Below, one piece after another: positions 41,029 to 51,111 of a stretch of DNA of 64,000 bases. Numbering within the stretch: position 1 is the first letter of the stretch; each line of letters begins with the position of its first letter. The notes under the pieces were generated by a model. That model worked only from the letters and a program-made list of their open reading frames with translations, ran no database searches and was not told where the DNA came from. Source of the stretch: Alteromonas aquimaris (GTDB lineage Bacteria; Pseudomonadota; Gammaproteobacteria; Enterobacterales; Alteromonadaceae); assembly GCF_026183695.1 (NCBI RefSeq), contig NZ_JAPFRD010000002.1:54279-118278 (forward strand), written 5' to 3'. A program made the translations under genes and the position numbers.

Positions 41029-42759
41029 TTAGACCGAGGTGTCACTACCTTCTCGAGGAAAACGCATGGCTTCGTTATACGGGGTGAAATTTTGCACGTC
41101 GCCTCTGGCCGTAACGGCCTGGATCTGTTTCCAGTAAGCAGGGGACATCAAGTCGCCATGTAACTTTTTTAACAGCCTTTTCAAGTGCATCTTGCCCACT
41201 ATAAAATGCTCAAATTGTTCAGGGAATACATCATTTGGTGCTACTGATAAGGTGTCCATTGCGAACGGATCATCCGATTTGGGTAACTCTCGAAAATTCC
41301 GCTCGCTCATTAAACAAATTTCATCATAATCATAAAATATGACGCGACCATGACGCGTAATGCCAAAATTTTTGTGCAACATATCACCAGGAAAGATGTT
41401 TGCCTTTGCTATTTGTTTAATACATAGACCTAACTCATTTAATGCATGCTCAATCTTTTCCGGTGCCGTTTCCTCATCCAGATAAATATTCAACGGTGTC
41501 ATTTTGCGTTCGATATATAAATGGCGAATAACCAGTTCGTCTTCAGTAACCAGAATGCTGGAAGAACACGTTTGCCGTAGCTCCTCAAATAACGCTGGTG
41601 AGACCCGTGAGAGCGGAATACGAAAATTCATATATTCGTGGGTATCGGCCATCCTTCCCACCCGGTCCGACATTTTAACCAGCCGATAACAGTCTTTGAC
41701 GTGATCTCGTGTAATTTTCTTACTTTCAGGGAATTCATCTTTTATGATTTTAAATACGACGCCATAAGAGGGCAGATGAAATACCATCATTACCAGCCCA
41801 CGTATACCCGGGGCGGCCTCAAACTCATCATTTGAATGAGAGAGATGGTCAAGAAAGTTGCGGTAAAAGTCAGTTTTTCCATGCTTAAAATGGCCTAACG
41901 CCATATACAGTTCAAAAGATTTTTTGTTTGGCAGTAATTCATGTAAAAAGGCCACGACCTCTGCCGGATTCTGTGTGTCAGCCATAAAATAACTACGGGC
42001 GAAACCAAAAATTACACTTAAATCTTTGCGATCGGTCAATAAGGCATCCACAAAGAGCTGCTGCTTCTCATTCGTCTGCAATGCTAAAACAAAAGGGAGG
42101 GTTTCATCAGGCATACAGATTCGACCTATCAGATAAGCCGCTTTACCACGGTAAAAGACGGGCTTGAGTAATTCTACGGTATGCACCCTGGCTAACTGTT
42201 TTCGATCTAACCGTTTTCTTAATGCTTTCTCCAGCTGCAGTTTGTCACGGGGGAGATCTTCAAAGGGAATGTTGAAACGATAAACGGTGAAGATGGTGTC
42301 ATACATTTTCGCCACCGTGGTGGTCGTATCAAAGCTGTTCACCACATGATGCCGGTCTTTACCTGCCAGAAAACATTGGCTTGGATAAATATACATAAAC
42401 CTGTCATCAATCTTTTGGTGCCGAAAAATACGTCCAATCACCGAATTATAAAAGGTTTCTGCCAGTTCAAATTGAGGGTGTCCCGCTAACAAACGGCTAA
42501 ACCTCATCTTCATCTCGTGCCAGAAATGGTCGTTCTTTTGGTGCACGGTAACCTGATGGTATATTTCGGCAACCGCATCAGAAACACTTAAATCATAAAG
42601 AGTTATCCGCTCTTTCGAGGCATCGAGAGATTGTTTCCACAGTCCCTTTTCGAAACGTTCCTGTGCACCTCGAGTTATACGTGAAAACCAACGATAATTT
42701 TTGTCAAAGTGATGAATAATCTGATAGGCAACTTGTTTAGTAGATACCGCTGTAGACAT
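41029..42759 (-). CDS. aceK: Isocitrate dehydrogenase kinase/phosphatase
   Basis: AceK phosphorylates and dephosphorylates isocitrate dehydrogenase, setting the split between the TCA cycle and the glyoxylate shunt. The 576 residues equal the E. coli length. Family stretches such as IYPSQCFLAGKDRHHVVNSFDTT, the ATP-site region near GVVFKIIKDEFPESK and DMLHKNFGITRHGRVIFYDYDE (catalytic region) are clear. The gene is not next to aceBA here, so it is uncoupled from the glyoxylate operon. Nothing obvious marks its terminator. Confidence 0.97.
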   Translation of the reverse strand: MSTAVSTKQVAYQIIHHFDKNYRWFSRITRGAQERFEKGLWKQSLDASKERITLYDLSVSDAVAEIYHQVTVHQKNDHFWHEMKMRFSRLLAGHPQFELAETFYNSVIGRIFRHQKIDDRFMYIYPSQCFLAGKDRHHVVNSFDTTTTVAKMYDTIFTVYRFNIPFEDLPRDKLQLEKALRKRLDRKQLARVHTVELLKPVFYRGKAAYLIGRICMPDETLPFVLALQTNEKQQLFVDALLTDRKDLSVIFGFARSYFMADTQNPAEVVAFLHELLPNKKSFELYMALGHFKHGKTDFYRNFLDHLSHSNDEFEAAPGIRGLVMMVFHLPSYGVVFKIIKDEFPESKKITRDHVKDCYRLVKMSDRVGRMADTHEYMNFRIPLSRVSPALFEELRQTCSSSILVTEDELVIRHLYIERKMTPLNIYLDEETAPEKIEHALNELGLCIKQIAKANIFPGDMLHKNFGITRHGRVIFYDYDEICLMSERNFRELPKSDDPFAMDTLSVAPNDVFPEQFEHFIVGKMHLKRLLKKLHGDLMSPAYWKQIQAVTARGDVQNFTPYNEAMRFPREGSDTSV

Positions 42760-42932
42760 GAATAATTCCCTGATCCTTAGTTTTTAGCCTATCACAGGAT
42801 GAAGGCGCTGCCACTGTAGAAAATCGTTGCAATCATGCTCGATTGAGGTAATTTACTATTTTTATAAAAACAATAATATATGCAAGATAAATGAATCATT
42901 TTATCTGCTCGGTAGGGTAAACAGGAAGTAAT

Positions 42933-43298
42933 GTGAGTTTTAAAGTATTAATTTGCGATGATTCATCACTAGCAAGGAAGCTGGCTAAACGGAGTTTACC
43001 AGAAGGCTTCGCGGCTGAAATTCACCAGGCAAGTAACGGCGTAGAAGCGATCTCTGTGATAGACAAGCATGCTATAGAAGTTTTATTACTGGATCTCACC
43101 ATGCCAGTACTGGACGGAGTTGGGGTACTCGAAGAGATACGTCGTCGGGCGTTAGATGTTTTCGTCGTCGTCGTATCAGGCGATATCCAACCACAAATGC
43201 GCGAACGTGTGATGCGGCTCGGCGCGTTAGATTTTATCCCCAAACCTATTAAATCAGGTGAGCTACACACTACCCTTCATCGTTTTGGATTGTACTAG
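42933..43298 (+). CDS. Orphan single-domain response regulator (CheY-like)
   Basis: A 121-residue receiver without an output domain. The acidic pair is D9/D10, the phosphoacceptor D54 (LLLDLTMP) and the conserved lysine K104 (FIPKPIK); S82 takes the switch Thr/Ser place. It starts at GTG after AGGA. No kinase or chemotaxis gene is adjacent, so its partner is unknown. The DLTMPVLDGVGVLEEIRR stretch resembles CheY-type proteins acting through protein-protein contact. Confidence 0.88.
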   Translation: MSFKVLICDDSSLARKLAKRSLPEGFAAEIHQASNGVEAISVIDKHAIEVLLLDLTMPVLDGVGVLEEIRRRALDVFVVVVSGDIQPQMRERVMRLGALDFIPKPIKSGELHTTLHRFGLY

Positions 43299-43318
43299 CT
43301 TAACGTGGTAGTGTGGCT

Positions 43319-43996
43319 TTAATTGGTTGGCATGAGATAAATTTCTCTCACGCTATTGCGATGCGGAGCTTCCACTGCATAAGTAACGGCATCGGCCACA
43401 TCCTCAGGTTGTAACTTATCTTCCTTGGGCTCATCAAAAAACGGCGTGTTAACCATACCAGGACATATTGTGGTGCAGCGCCCACCCCATTCTTTCATCT
43501 CTTCAGCGAGATTTCGCCCAAAACCATACGCGAACCATTTACTGGCGCCATATATCGACCCTTTAATGGTGGCTCTTCCTGCCGCCGAACTGGTTAAAAT
43601 GAAATGACCTTTCGTTTTTCTCAGGTAGGGGAGGCTGTATTTGGCAGTATACAGTAACGCATTAATGTTGATATCTAACATAGACCGCCATTCGTCAATA
43701 TCACCTTTTTCGGTTCCCGGGGAAGAAACACCCTTGCCGGCGTTCGCAAATACACAATCCAGCTGCCCGAATTCTGTTGCTGCTTCATTGATAACTTTTT
43801 CGATCGCATTGGCGTCTGTCGCATCAGCAGGATATACACGACAATTTTCGCTGCCTAACTGCTTCTGTAATTGGTGTAATTTATCTTTGCTGCGTGCAGT
43901 AAGCGCTACTTTATGGCCAGCAGCGACAAGCTTTTTCGCTGTTGCTGCGCCAATACCGCTAGATGCGCCGGTAATTAATACGATTTTTGCCGTCAT
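43319..43996 (-). CDS. Short-chain dehydrogenase/reductase
   Basis: A 225-residue classical SDR with cofactor motif TGASSGIG (9-16), NAG in VFANAGKG (about 83-90), and the catalytic S137-Y149-K153 (YGASK). The ADAT element and R35 after the second strand suggest NADP preference. The substrate is unknown. The start is ATG 43996, seven bases after AGGAG; a GTG one codon upstream is too close to that site. It is convergent with the CheY-like gene with only 20 bp between stops. Confidence 0.9.
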   Translation of the reverse strand: MTAKIVLITGASSGIGAATAKKLVAAGHKVALTARSKDKLHQLQKQLGSENCRVYPADATDANAIEKVINEAATEFGQLDCVFANAGKGVSSPGTEKGDIDEWRSMLDININALLYTAKYSLPYLRKTKGHFILTSSAAGRATIKGSIYGASKWFAYGFGRNLAEEMKEWGGRCTTICPGMVNTPFFDEPKEDKLQPEDVADAVTYAVEAPHRNSVREIYLMPTN

Positions 43997-43999
43997 CAC

Positions 44000-44379
44000 T
44001 TATCTCCTGCCCAATCATTATGTTTGTGTTCTTAGAAAAGGACCAGATAGATCATCTGGTGAGGCATGGTAAGGTTTGAATAACCCATAGTTCTTAGCCT
44101 TGAGCCAAACGAATTACAGAGATACAAGCGAATTAGAGTTAGTGAAATTGTGGAAAGATTAAAATAACTTAATGGTAAAACCTGCCCTTAACCATCCAGA
44201 AACAGACTCATTTGGCGATATAATGAATATCCGTCACCGAGCAACCGCTCATGTATTTTGCAGGAAGCACATCATCGTAGGGTTTATGCAGTTTTAAACT
44301 CATCCCCTTTTTTTGCCTCAATAATTGATATTTGATAATTGAAAATTGATGCAGTGGTAATATCAGTAATGGGATAAAT
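44000..44379. other. Intergenic region upstream of the subtilase
   Basis: This 380-bp gap holds the divergent upstream regions of the SDR and the protease gene. Near 44322-44352 there are imperfect AT-rich direct repeats of ATAATTGATA/AAATTGATG type. No gene or clear promoter is visible. Confidence 0.4.
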
Positions 44380-45999
44380 ATGTTCAATAAATTTCAATCA
44401 ATTACTTTACTCTCCGTTAGTCTGCTTAGTGCGTCAATAACAACGGCAGCCCATGCGTCAAACAATCCGGCAGATAATCATTCGGATCTTAGCGTGCTTT
44501 TGCAGGATTCGTTAAATGGTGTATTAGCTGCAGAAGCAGAGCAACGTTATATCATCGAATTCTTAGATAATACCGAGGAAACACTTCTTCCAACAGGCTC
44601 CTCGCGTAAAACGAAAAAATTTAACGAAGCAGCAGCCAGGTCAGCAGTAGCTGAGGTTAAAGGCAAAGCGCTAAAAGTGATTCACAAACATAATATTGTA
44701 GTGGCCAAGCTTACTCAGAAAGCAATGAAAGCGTTACTAAAACAAGGTGATATCAAACGCATTTCTATCGACCACAAACGCGAGCTAATGGCACAATCAA
44801 CGCCATACGGCTATAAGATGGTGGAAGCAGACCGATTAGTACAAAGCGATACGTCTGCCGGTAAAGTCTGTGTCATTGATACAGGAATTAATCGCGGTCA
44901 TAGCGATCTCCCTGATACAAACAGTGGATTAACCGGTAATAGCAACAATACACAGGTGGGGAACTGGTATAACGATGGGCACGGTCATGGAACCCACGTT
45001 GCGGGTACCATAAGTGCGCTTGATAATAACATCGGTGTGGTGGGAGTCTATCCTGGGGTATCTTTGCATGTTGTCAAAATCTTTAATGACCAAGGGGCCT
45101 GGACCTACGCATCTGACCTTATCGACGCGGTAGAGCAGTGTAAACAGGCAGGTGCCAACGTCGTTAACATGAGTCTTGGGGGCAGCTATTCTTCGGCTGC
45201 AGAGCGTGATGCTATGCAGTCCTTTAACAACGACGGGATGTTGTTGGTCGCTGCGGCAGGTAATGCAGGCACAAGTGCAAAATCCTATCCCGCTTCTTAT
45301 GATGCGGTTATCTCTGTAGCTGCAGTGAAAGCGGACGGGAACCGCGCCAGTTACTCACAATACAATAATAAGGTAGAGCTGGCCGCGCCTGGCACGTCAG
45401 TGCTCTCCACCTATCCGGTTGACCGATATGCGACAATGAGTGGCACATCAATGGCAACACCACATGTTTCAGGTGCTGCTGCCTTGTTGTGGAGTTTTTA
45501 TCCACAGTGTTCCAACGCAGAAATTCGTCAGGCGCTGACGGTGACTGCGGCAGATAAAGGTAGCACTGGCCGGGATAACTACTACGGTTATGGCATTGTA
45601 AAAACAAAGCGGGCGTATGACTATCTGGCCTATCAGAGTTGTGCTGCGAATAATTCATCAGAACCGGAACCGGAACCGGAACCTGATGAGCCGACCTCTG
45701 GTGTGACAGAACTGGTGGAAAATCTGTCTTTAAACAAACGCGGTTGGATTTGGAAAACTTGGACAATCCCCGCCAATACGCAAAAAATTATTTTTCGTAC
45801 TGAAGGGGGAAGCGGCGATGCTGATCTTTATGTGCGTTTTAACAAAGCGCCAACGTTAAGCAATTACGATTGCCGCTCGGTTAATGGTGGTAATGTTGAG
45901 GAGTGCATAATCAATGCACCGGCGACTGGAAAATGGGTTGTCGGATTGAGAAGCCATAGTTCATTCAATGGAGTCACATTGACCTACACAAATCAATAA
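44380..45999 (+). CDS. Secreted subtilisin-like serine protease with PPC domain
   Basis: A 539-residue exported S8 peptidase: signal peptide (cleavage near AHA at about 26), an inhibitor-I9-like propeptide (about 55-137), then the catalytic domain with D167 (CVIDTGI), H203 (HGHGTHVAG) and S357 (SGTSMATPH), and oxyanion Asn in AAAGNAG. A linker of repeated Glu-Pro (EPEPEPEPDEP, about 430) joins a C-terminal pre-peptidase (PPC) domain (about 445-539). Such proteases digest environmental protein in marine heterotrophs. The gene is monocistronic; a weak hairpin (46028-46045) follows it. Confidence 0.95.
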   Translation: MFNKFQSITLLSVSLLSASITTAAHASNNPADNHSDLSVLLQDSLNGVLAAEAEQRYIIEFLDNTEETLLPTGSSRKTKKFNEAAARSAVAEVKGKALKVIHKHNIVVAKLTQKAMKALLKQGDIKRISIDHKRELMAQSTPYGYKMVEADRLVQSDTSAGKVCVIDTGINRGHSDLPDTNSGLTGNSNNTQVGNWYNDGHGHGTHVAGTISALDNNIGVVGVYPGVSLHVVKIFNDQGAWTYASDLIDAVEQCKQAGANVVNMSLGGSYSSAAERDAMQSFNNDGMLLVAAAGNAGTSAKSYPASYDAVISVAAVKADGNRASYSQYNNKVELAAPGTSVLSTYPVDRYATMSGTSMATPHVSGAAALLWSFYPQCSNAEIRQALTVTAADKGSTGRDNYYGYGIVKTKRAYDYLAYQSCAANNSSEPEPEPEPDEPTSGVTELVENLSLNKRGWIWKTWTIPANTQKIIFRTEGGSGDADLYVRFNKAPTLSNYDCRSVNGGNVEECIINAPATGKWVVGLRSHSSFNGVTLTYTNQ

Positions 46000-46119
46000 A
46001 TCGTATCGTTGATACTCCGTTTACCACTCCCTCTAACCGGAGGGAATGGATTAGTTTCCGTATGAAAAGATGATAGTGAGCTCATACCAAGTAAAAAATG
46101 ATCACCTTCTTAGTTGACA

Positions 46120-46133
46120 TATAGACGTCTATA
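46120..46133. promoter_or_regulatory. MetJ-box-like palindrome upstream of the thr leader
   Basis: TATAGACGTCTATA is a perfect 14-bp palindrome whose core AGACGTCT (46123-46130) is identical to the consensus met box. The adjoining octamers TGACATAT and ATACGGCA each match that box at five of eight positions, so a tandem MetJ operator is possible. TTGACA at 46114-46119 could be a -35 element overlapped by it. The leader ATG is 15 bp downstream. Confidence 0.5.
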
Positions 46134-46148
46134 CGGCAAATTGACCCT

Positions 46149-46214
46149 ATGAAAACAATAATTCGCACCACCGGCATGATGATTACCACCTTATTTAGGG
46201 CGGTGGCTGGTTAG
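46149..46214 (+). CDS. thrL: thr operon leader peptide
   Basis: A 21-codon frame, ATG to TAG, with five threonine codons (aca, acc x4) and three isoleucine codons. Stalling on scarce Thr- or Ile-tRNA would prevent formation of the downstream terminator, the classic thr attenuation mechanism. The leader lies 88 bp before thrA. A clear Shine-Dalgarno is not visible. The GGGCGG near the end of the leader (46198-46203) can pair with the first arm of the terminator, giving the alternative structure needed. Confidence 0.85.
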   Translation: MKTIIRTTGMMITTLFRAVAG

Positions 46215-46236
46215 TGCATGTATTCAAAATTAACCG

Positions 46237-46269
46237 AAAACCCGCCCCAAGAGGAGCGGGTTTTTTTTT
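46237..46269 (+). terminator. thr operon attenuator
   Basis: CCCGCCCC (46241-46248) and GGAGCGGG (46253-46260) pair with one mismatch around loop AAGA, extended by AAAA/TTTT, and are followed by nine T residues. It sits between the threonine/isoleucine-rich leader and thrA. Confidence 0.88.
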
Positions 46270-46302
46270 AGTTGCCATAGATTCATGGGAAAGGAGTAAC
46301 AA

Positions 46303-48768
46303 ATGAAAGTGTTAAAGTTTGGTGGCTCGTCTTTAGCCGATGCGCAGAAATATTTACGCGTCATGTCTATCAGTATGGCAACTCATCAAACCGATGGTGC
46401 AGCGGTGGTATTATCCGCTCCAAAAGGGGTCACGAACGCGCTGGCATCTTTGTGTGAGCAAGCTGCTAAAGGGGAAGATTTTCACGAACTATTGACCCTG
46501 CTAAATGAGACGGTAAATGGGATCGCGAAAGAACTCAGCGAAACGCTGGAAGCATTTGATTACGAGAAAGTAGATCAATTCATCGCCACCCAGCTAACCC
46601 AGCTTTCCCAGCAGTTGGAAGGCATTAAGCTGTTAAAATGTATACCGGATCCCGTTGCAGCCAGTATCCTTTCAATTGGTGAATATATCAGCGTTACGCT
46701 TTTCACTGCCATGCTTGACGCTTCAAACGTTGGCAATCAGTTGCTTGATCCCAAAGAGTTAATTCTGGCAGAAGGAGATTATTTAGATAGCATCGCCGAC
46801 GTCGCGTTAAGTAAAGCCCGTTTCTCGCATATTCCAATAGATGGTAGCAAACTGTTGGTCATGCCTGGATTCGTGGCCGCTAACGAGGAGGGCGAAAAAG
46901 TGACCTTGGGCAGGAATGGCTCAGACTATTCGGCAGCGGTATTAGCTGCGTGCATTGACGCAAAATGTTGTGAAATCTGGACAGATGTAGACGGTGTTTA
47001 TAATGCCGATCCCAATCAGGTTGAAGGGGCTGTGCTGCTAGATAAACTCACTTATCAAGAAGCGATGGAGCTCTCTTACTTTGGGGCGAAAGTGTTACAT
47101 CCCAAAACGATAGGTCCCATCGCCCAGCACCATATTCCCTGTCTTATTCGCAATACGCTCAACCCCGAAGCGCCGGGAACCTTGATTTCGAATGAAGCCA
47201 GTGAAGTATGGACATCGGTAAAAGGTATATCCCAGCTCGATAATGTAGCCATGTTCAATGTGGCGGGGCCAGGCTTAAAAGGCATGGTAGGCATGGCAAG
47301 CCGAGTATTTGAAGTGATGTCTAACGCAAATATCTCCATCAGTCTTATCACCCAGTCCAGCTCTGAGTACAGTATTAGCTTTTGTATTCAATCAAAAGAT
47401 GCCGCTAAAGCGCAAAATTTATTAGAAGATGCATTCGTACTGGAATTACAAAACCAGTTGTTAGAACCAATCGAAGTGCGACGGGATTTGGCGATCGTAA
47501 CGCTGGTGGGAGACGGGATGAAACAGACCAAAGGGCTGGCGGCGCGTTTTTTCAATGCTCTGGCGCAAGCACGTGTGAATAATATTGCCATTGCTCAGGG
47601 CTCCTCTGAGCGTTCAATTTCTACCGTCATTGAAGGAAGTAAAGCAAAGAAAGCGGTGCGGGTGGTACACCAGAATTTTTTTTCCAAAGGCCATAGCATT
47701 GATGTTTTTCTCATCGGCTGTGGCAATGTAGGTAAAGAGTTATTAGATCAGATTGCCCGTCAACAGCCAGCGTTAGCCAAACGCAATATCAAACTTAAAG
47801 TTTATGGCATTGCCAATAGTAAAAAGCTCTTGTTAGATAGTAATGGCATTAATATCACCAATGATTGGGTTGGCAAGCTAAAACAGGCAACTGAGACGTT
47901 GAGCATTGAGGTTTTGCGTAATTTCGTTAATAACAATAGTTTGGTGAATCCGGTGATAGTAGATTGCACAAGTAATGCGGCGGTCGCTTCCCAGTATGTG
48001 GCTATGATGGAAAAGGGTTTTCATGTGGTCACCCCGAATAAGAAAGCCAACACCGACACACTGGCTTACTATCGTCAGCTAAGAGAAACCGCACTTAATA
48101 CCAGCAGACAATATTTATATGAAACAACAGTAGGCGCCGGGTTACCAGTAATCGATAATTTGCAAAAATTATTCAGTGCCGGCGATACCTTACATCGCTT
48201 CGAAGGCATATTATCAGGTAGCTTGTCGTACGTGTTTGGCAAACTGGAAGAAGGCATGACCCTTTCTGAAGCGACGCGGCTGGCAAAAGAAAATGGATAC
48301 ACCGAACCTGATCCCCGGGATGATCTTAGCGGTATGGATGTTGCGCGAAAATTACTGATCATGGCGCGCGAAGCCGATCTCGAATTGGAACTCTCTGATA
48401 TCGAAATAGAATCTGTGTTACCGCATGGCTTCGGTGAAAATCTATCTGTTGATGAGTTTATGCAATCATTAAGCGATTTAGACGATGCATTTTCGGACCG
48501 AGTTACTCGTGCGACCAGTGAACAAAAAGTTTTGCGATACATTGGAAGTATAGAAGGAAAAAGGTGTAAGGTAAGCATTCAAGCTGTACCTGCCACCCAT
48601 CCTTTAGCTGCAGTAAAAGACGGCGAGAACGCATTGGCCATCAGTAGCGACTACTATCAACCCATTCCTTACGTAATACGCGGGTATGGCGCAGGTGGAA
48701 CCGTGACCGCAGCAGGTGTATTTGCGGATATTTTACGTACAATGCCGTGGAAGCAGTCAGTTCATTGA
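46303..48768 (+). CDS. thrA: Bifunctional aspartokinase I/homoserine dehydrogenase I
   Basis: ThrA catalyses the first and third steps from aspartate to threonine and is normally feedback-inhibited by threonine. The 821 residues match E. coli (820). The aspartokinase domain begins MKVLKFGGSSLADA and contains GRNGSDYSAAVLAA; the ACT regulatory region spans about 310-460; the homoserine dehydrogenase domain starts around 465 with VFLIGCGNVGKELL and includes TTVGAGLPVIDNL and GYTEPDPRDDLSGMDVARK. AAAGGAG precedes the ATG. It is the first structural gene of thrABC-ung. Confidence 0.98.
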   Translation: MKVLKFGGSSLADAQKYLRVMSISMATHQTDGAAVVLSAPKGVTNALASLCEQAAKGEDFHELLTLLNETVNGIAKELSETLEAFDYEKVDQFIATQLTQLSQQLEGIKLLKCIPDPVAASILSIGEYISVTLFTAMLDASNVGNQLLDPKELILAEGDYLDSIADVALSKARFSHIPIDGSKLLVMPGFVAANEEGEKVTLGRNGSDYSAAVLAACIDAKCCEIWTDVDGVYNADPNQVEGAVLLDKLTYQEAMELSYFGAKVLHPKTIGPIAQHHIPCLIRNTLNPEAPGTLISNEASEVWTSVKGISQLDNVAMFNVAGPGLKGMVGMASRVFEVMSNANISISLITQSSSEYSISFCIQSKDAAKAQNLLEDAFVLELQNQLLEPIEVRRDLAIVTLVGDGMKQTKGLAARFFNALAQARVNNIAIAQGSSERSISTVIEGSKAKKAVRVVHQNFFSKGHSIDVFLIGCGNVGKELLDQIARQQPALAKRNIKLKVYGIANSKKLLLDSNGINITNDWVGKLKQATETLSIEVLRNFVNNNSLVNPVIVDCTSNAAVASQYVAMMEKGFHVVTPNKKANTDTLAYYRQLRETALNTSRQYLYETTVGAGLPVIDNLQKLFSAGDTLHRFEGILSGSLSYVFGKLEEGMTLSEATRLAKENGYTEPDPRDDLSGMDVARKLLIMAREADLELELSDIEIESVLPHGFGENLSVDEFMQSLSDLDDAFSDRVTRATSEQKVLRYIGSIEGKRCKVSIQAVPATHPLAAVKDGENALAISSDYYQPIPYVIRGYGAGGTVTAAGVFADILRTMPWKQSVH

Positions 48769-48786
48769 ATTTTTTGTAGAGGTTAA

Positions 48787-49743
48787 ATGAAAAAAGTTAC
48801 GGCATACGCGCCCGCCTCAATAGGCAATGTTAGTTTGGGGTTCGATATATTGGGTGCGGCACTAGCCCCAGTGGATGGCAGCAAGACTGGCGATGAAGTA
48901 GAAATCGAAACTTCTTGCGGACCAGAGTTATTTGATTTTGCTGTGGACGGTAAATTTGCCGACAAATTACCCTCTAGTCACCGCGAGAATATAGTCTTTC
49001 AGTGTTATCAGCGTTTTACCCATGCATTAGGGAATGTCGATAATGCCAATATCCCTGTTCGCATCACGCTGCGAAAGAATTTACCCATTGGTAGCGGGTT
49101 GGGCTCCAGTGCCAGCTCCATAGTGGCAGCACTAACCGGGCTGAACGCCTATTTTGACTCGCCCTTTTCTGACAATCAGCTACTTCAGATGATGGGGGAA
49201 ATGGAAGGGCAAATCAGCGGTAGCATCCATTATGACAATGTCGCCCCAAGCTTTCTGGGCGGAATTACATTGATGACCGGATTGGACGACAAAATCGCGG
49301 TAACGCTTCCAGTCATATCAGACTGGTATTGGGTGATCTGCTACTCGGGTATAAAGGTCTCCACCGCAGAAGCGCGAAAGATTTTGCCTCCTTCATATTC
49401 ATTATCAGATACTTTAACCTTTGGCCGACAACTAGCGATTTTTGTGCAGGCGCTGCACGCCCAGGATGCAAAGATGGCCAGCGCAGTCATGCATGATGTC
49501 ATCGCTGAGCCCCACAGAAAGCGGCTACTCCCTGCATTTGACGCAGTAAGGCTGAAAAGTATTGCGGCAGGAGCCAGTGCCTTTGGTATATCGGGTTCTG
49601 GACCTACGGTTTTCGCCGTCTGTGAAAGTTTGGAAATTGCCCAGCAGGTTGAAACACTGCTTACGCAGCAGTATATCCAAACTGACCACGGCTTTACTAA
49701 AATCTGCAAAATTGATGAACAGGGTGCAACGATAAACGGTTAA
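48787..49743 (+). CDS. thrB: Homoserine kinase
   Basis: ThrB phosphorylates homoserine to O-phosphohomoserine for ThrC. The 318-residue GHMP kinase has the N-terminal APASIGNVSLGFDILGAAL, the ATP loop LPIGSGLGSSASSIVAAL (about 99-116) and the C-terminal FGISGSGPTVFA. It follows thrA by 18 bp with AGAGG before its ATG, and precedes thrC by about 80 bp. Confidence 0.98.
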   Translation: MKKVTAYAPASIGNVSLGFDILGAALAPVDGSKTGDEVEIETSCGPELFDFAVDGKFADKLPSSHRENIVFQCYQRFTHALGNVDNANIPVRITLRKNLPIGSGLGSSASSIVAALTGLNAYFDSPFSDNQLLQMMGEMEGQISGSIHYDNVAPSFLGGITLMTGLDDKIAVTLPVISDWYWVICYSGIKVSTAEARKILPPSYSLSDTLTFGRQLAIFVQALHAQDAKMASAVMHDVIAEPHRKRLLPAFDAVRLKSIAAGASAFGISGSGPTVFAVCESLEIAQQVETLLTQQYIQTDHGFTKICKIDEQGATING

Positions 49744-49824
49744 AAATAAAAAAAGAAAGGGTTATAGCTTTTAACCACACTGTTAACCGTGGCATACAAA
49801 CTAAAAGTATTCAGAGGCTGTGAA

Positions 49825-51111
49825 GTGAAATTAGCAAATTTAAAAGACGCAACAGATAACGTAACATTTGCCCAAGCAGTAAAGCGCGGGCTGGGAAAAA
49901 ATCAAGGGTTGTATTTTCCTACCGAAATTCCAGCTCTGCAAAATATTGAAAACGTGCTGGCAATGCCTTTTGTTGAGCGAAGCACGTTCATTCTCTCCAC
50001 TTTGTTGGGCGATGAGATGGCCGATGAGGTCCGCAATATTGTTCAGCAAGCCTTTACCTTTGACGCTCCGGTGGTGCAAATTAGCGATAAGATATCAGTA
50101 TTAGAGTTGTTTCACGGTCCAACCCTCGCGTTCAAGGATTTTGGCGGCCGCTTTATGGCACAGTGCTTGGCCCGCTTAACCAACCATGAACCGGTGACTA
50201 TTCTAACCGCAACGTCAGGAGATACTGGCGCAGCGGTGGCCCACGCTTTTCATGGACTGGACAATATTAATGTCGTCATTTTGTTTCCCAAAGGAAAAAT
50301 CAGCCCTTTACAGGAAAAATTATTCACTACCCTGGGAGATAATATTCATACTATTGCCATTGAAGGCGATTTTGATGCCTGTCAAACGTTAGTAAAACAA
50401 GCATTCGACGATCCCGATATTCGCGAAGGATTGCATTTGAATTCAGCTAACTCTATCAACATTAGCCGCTTGTTAGCCCAAGTATGTTACTACTTCGAAG
50501 CGCTTAGCCAAATTCCTGTGCAGCAACGGGAAGAATTGGTGGTAGCCGTGCCCAGTGGTAATTTTGGTAATCTTACCGCAGGCATGATAGCAAAGGCTAT
50601 GGGGCTTCCCGTTAAACGTTTTATTGCCGCCACCAATTCAAACGATACGGTTCCCCGGTATCTAAAAGAGGGGAAATGGGACCCCAAACCCACCGTTGCC
50701 ACTATGTCCAACGCGATGGATGTGAGCCAACCTAATAACTGGCCTCGCATTGAAGCGCTAATAGAGCAAGGCTACCTGGATAAATCCGTTTTACGCGGAG
50801 AAAGTGTCGATGAAGATTACACACAAATTGCGATTCGCCAACTTGCCCAGCAAGGCTATACCAGTGAACCCCACGCCGCGGTGGCTTATCGAGCGCTCAG
50901 CCATGATTTAGATGAAAATGAAACAGGTCTGTTTTTAGCAACCGCTCATCCGGCAAAATTCCGTGAAACCGTAGAAAATGTTTTAGGTCAGCCAATCAGC
51001 TTGCCGCAGGCTCTTTCTGAGGTAGCGAGTAAAGACAGTCTGGCGGAGACCTTGCCAAACGAATATCAGATCCTCAAACAGCATATGATAGCGTTGCTTA
51101 AACCGTCATGA
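49825..51111 (+). CDS. thrC: Threonine synthase
   Basis: ThrC converts O-phosphohomoserine to threonine with PLP. Starting at GTG 49825 (after AGAGG) gives 428 residues, identical in length to E. coli and with the expected opening MKLANLKD; an in-frame GTG at 49789 would add 12 unlikely residues. The PLP lysine is K104 in [10 protein letters not shown], and [13 protein letters not shown] and VPSGNFGN bind the cofactor phosphate. The stop overlaps the ung start (ATGA). Confidence 0.97.
   Translation: MKLANLKDATDNVTFAQAVKRGLGKNQGLYFPTEIPALQNIENVLAMPFVERSTFILSTLLGDEMADEVRNIVQQAFTFDAPVVQISDKISVLELFHGPTLAFKDFGGRFMAQCLARLTNHEPVTILTATSGDTGAAVAHAFHGLDNINVVILFPKGKISPLQEKLFTTLGDNIHTIAIEGDFDACQTLVKQAFDDPDIREGLHLNSANSINISRLLAQVCYYFEALSQIPVQQREELVVAVPSGNFGNLTAGMIAKAMGLPVKRFIAATNSNDTVPRYLKEGKWDPKPTVATMSNAMDVSQPNNWPRIEALIEQGYLDKSVLRGESVDEDYTQIAIRQLAQQGYTSEPHAAVAYRALSHDLDENETGLFLATAHPAKFRETVENVLGQPISLPQALSEVASKDSLAETLPNEYQILKQHMIALLKPS

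Noticed and set aside
46114-46143. A complete sigma-70 promoter at TTGACA for the thr operon
   Set aside because: No good -10 element lies 16-18 bp after TTGACA, and the start would leave almost no 5' leader before thrL, so the promoter was not annotated.
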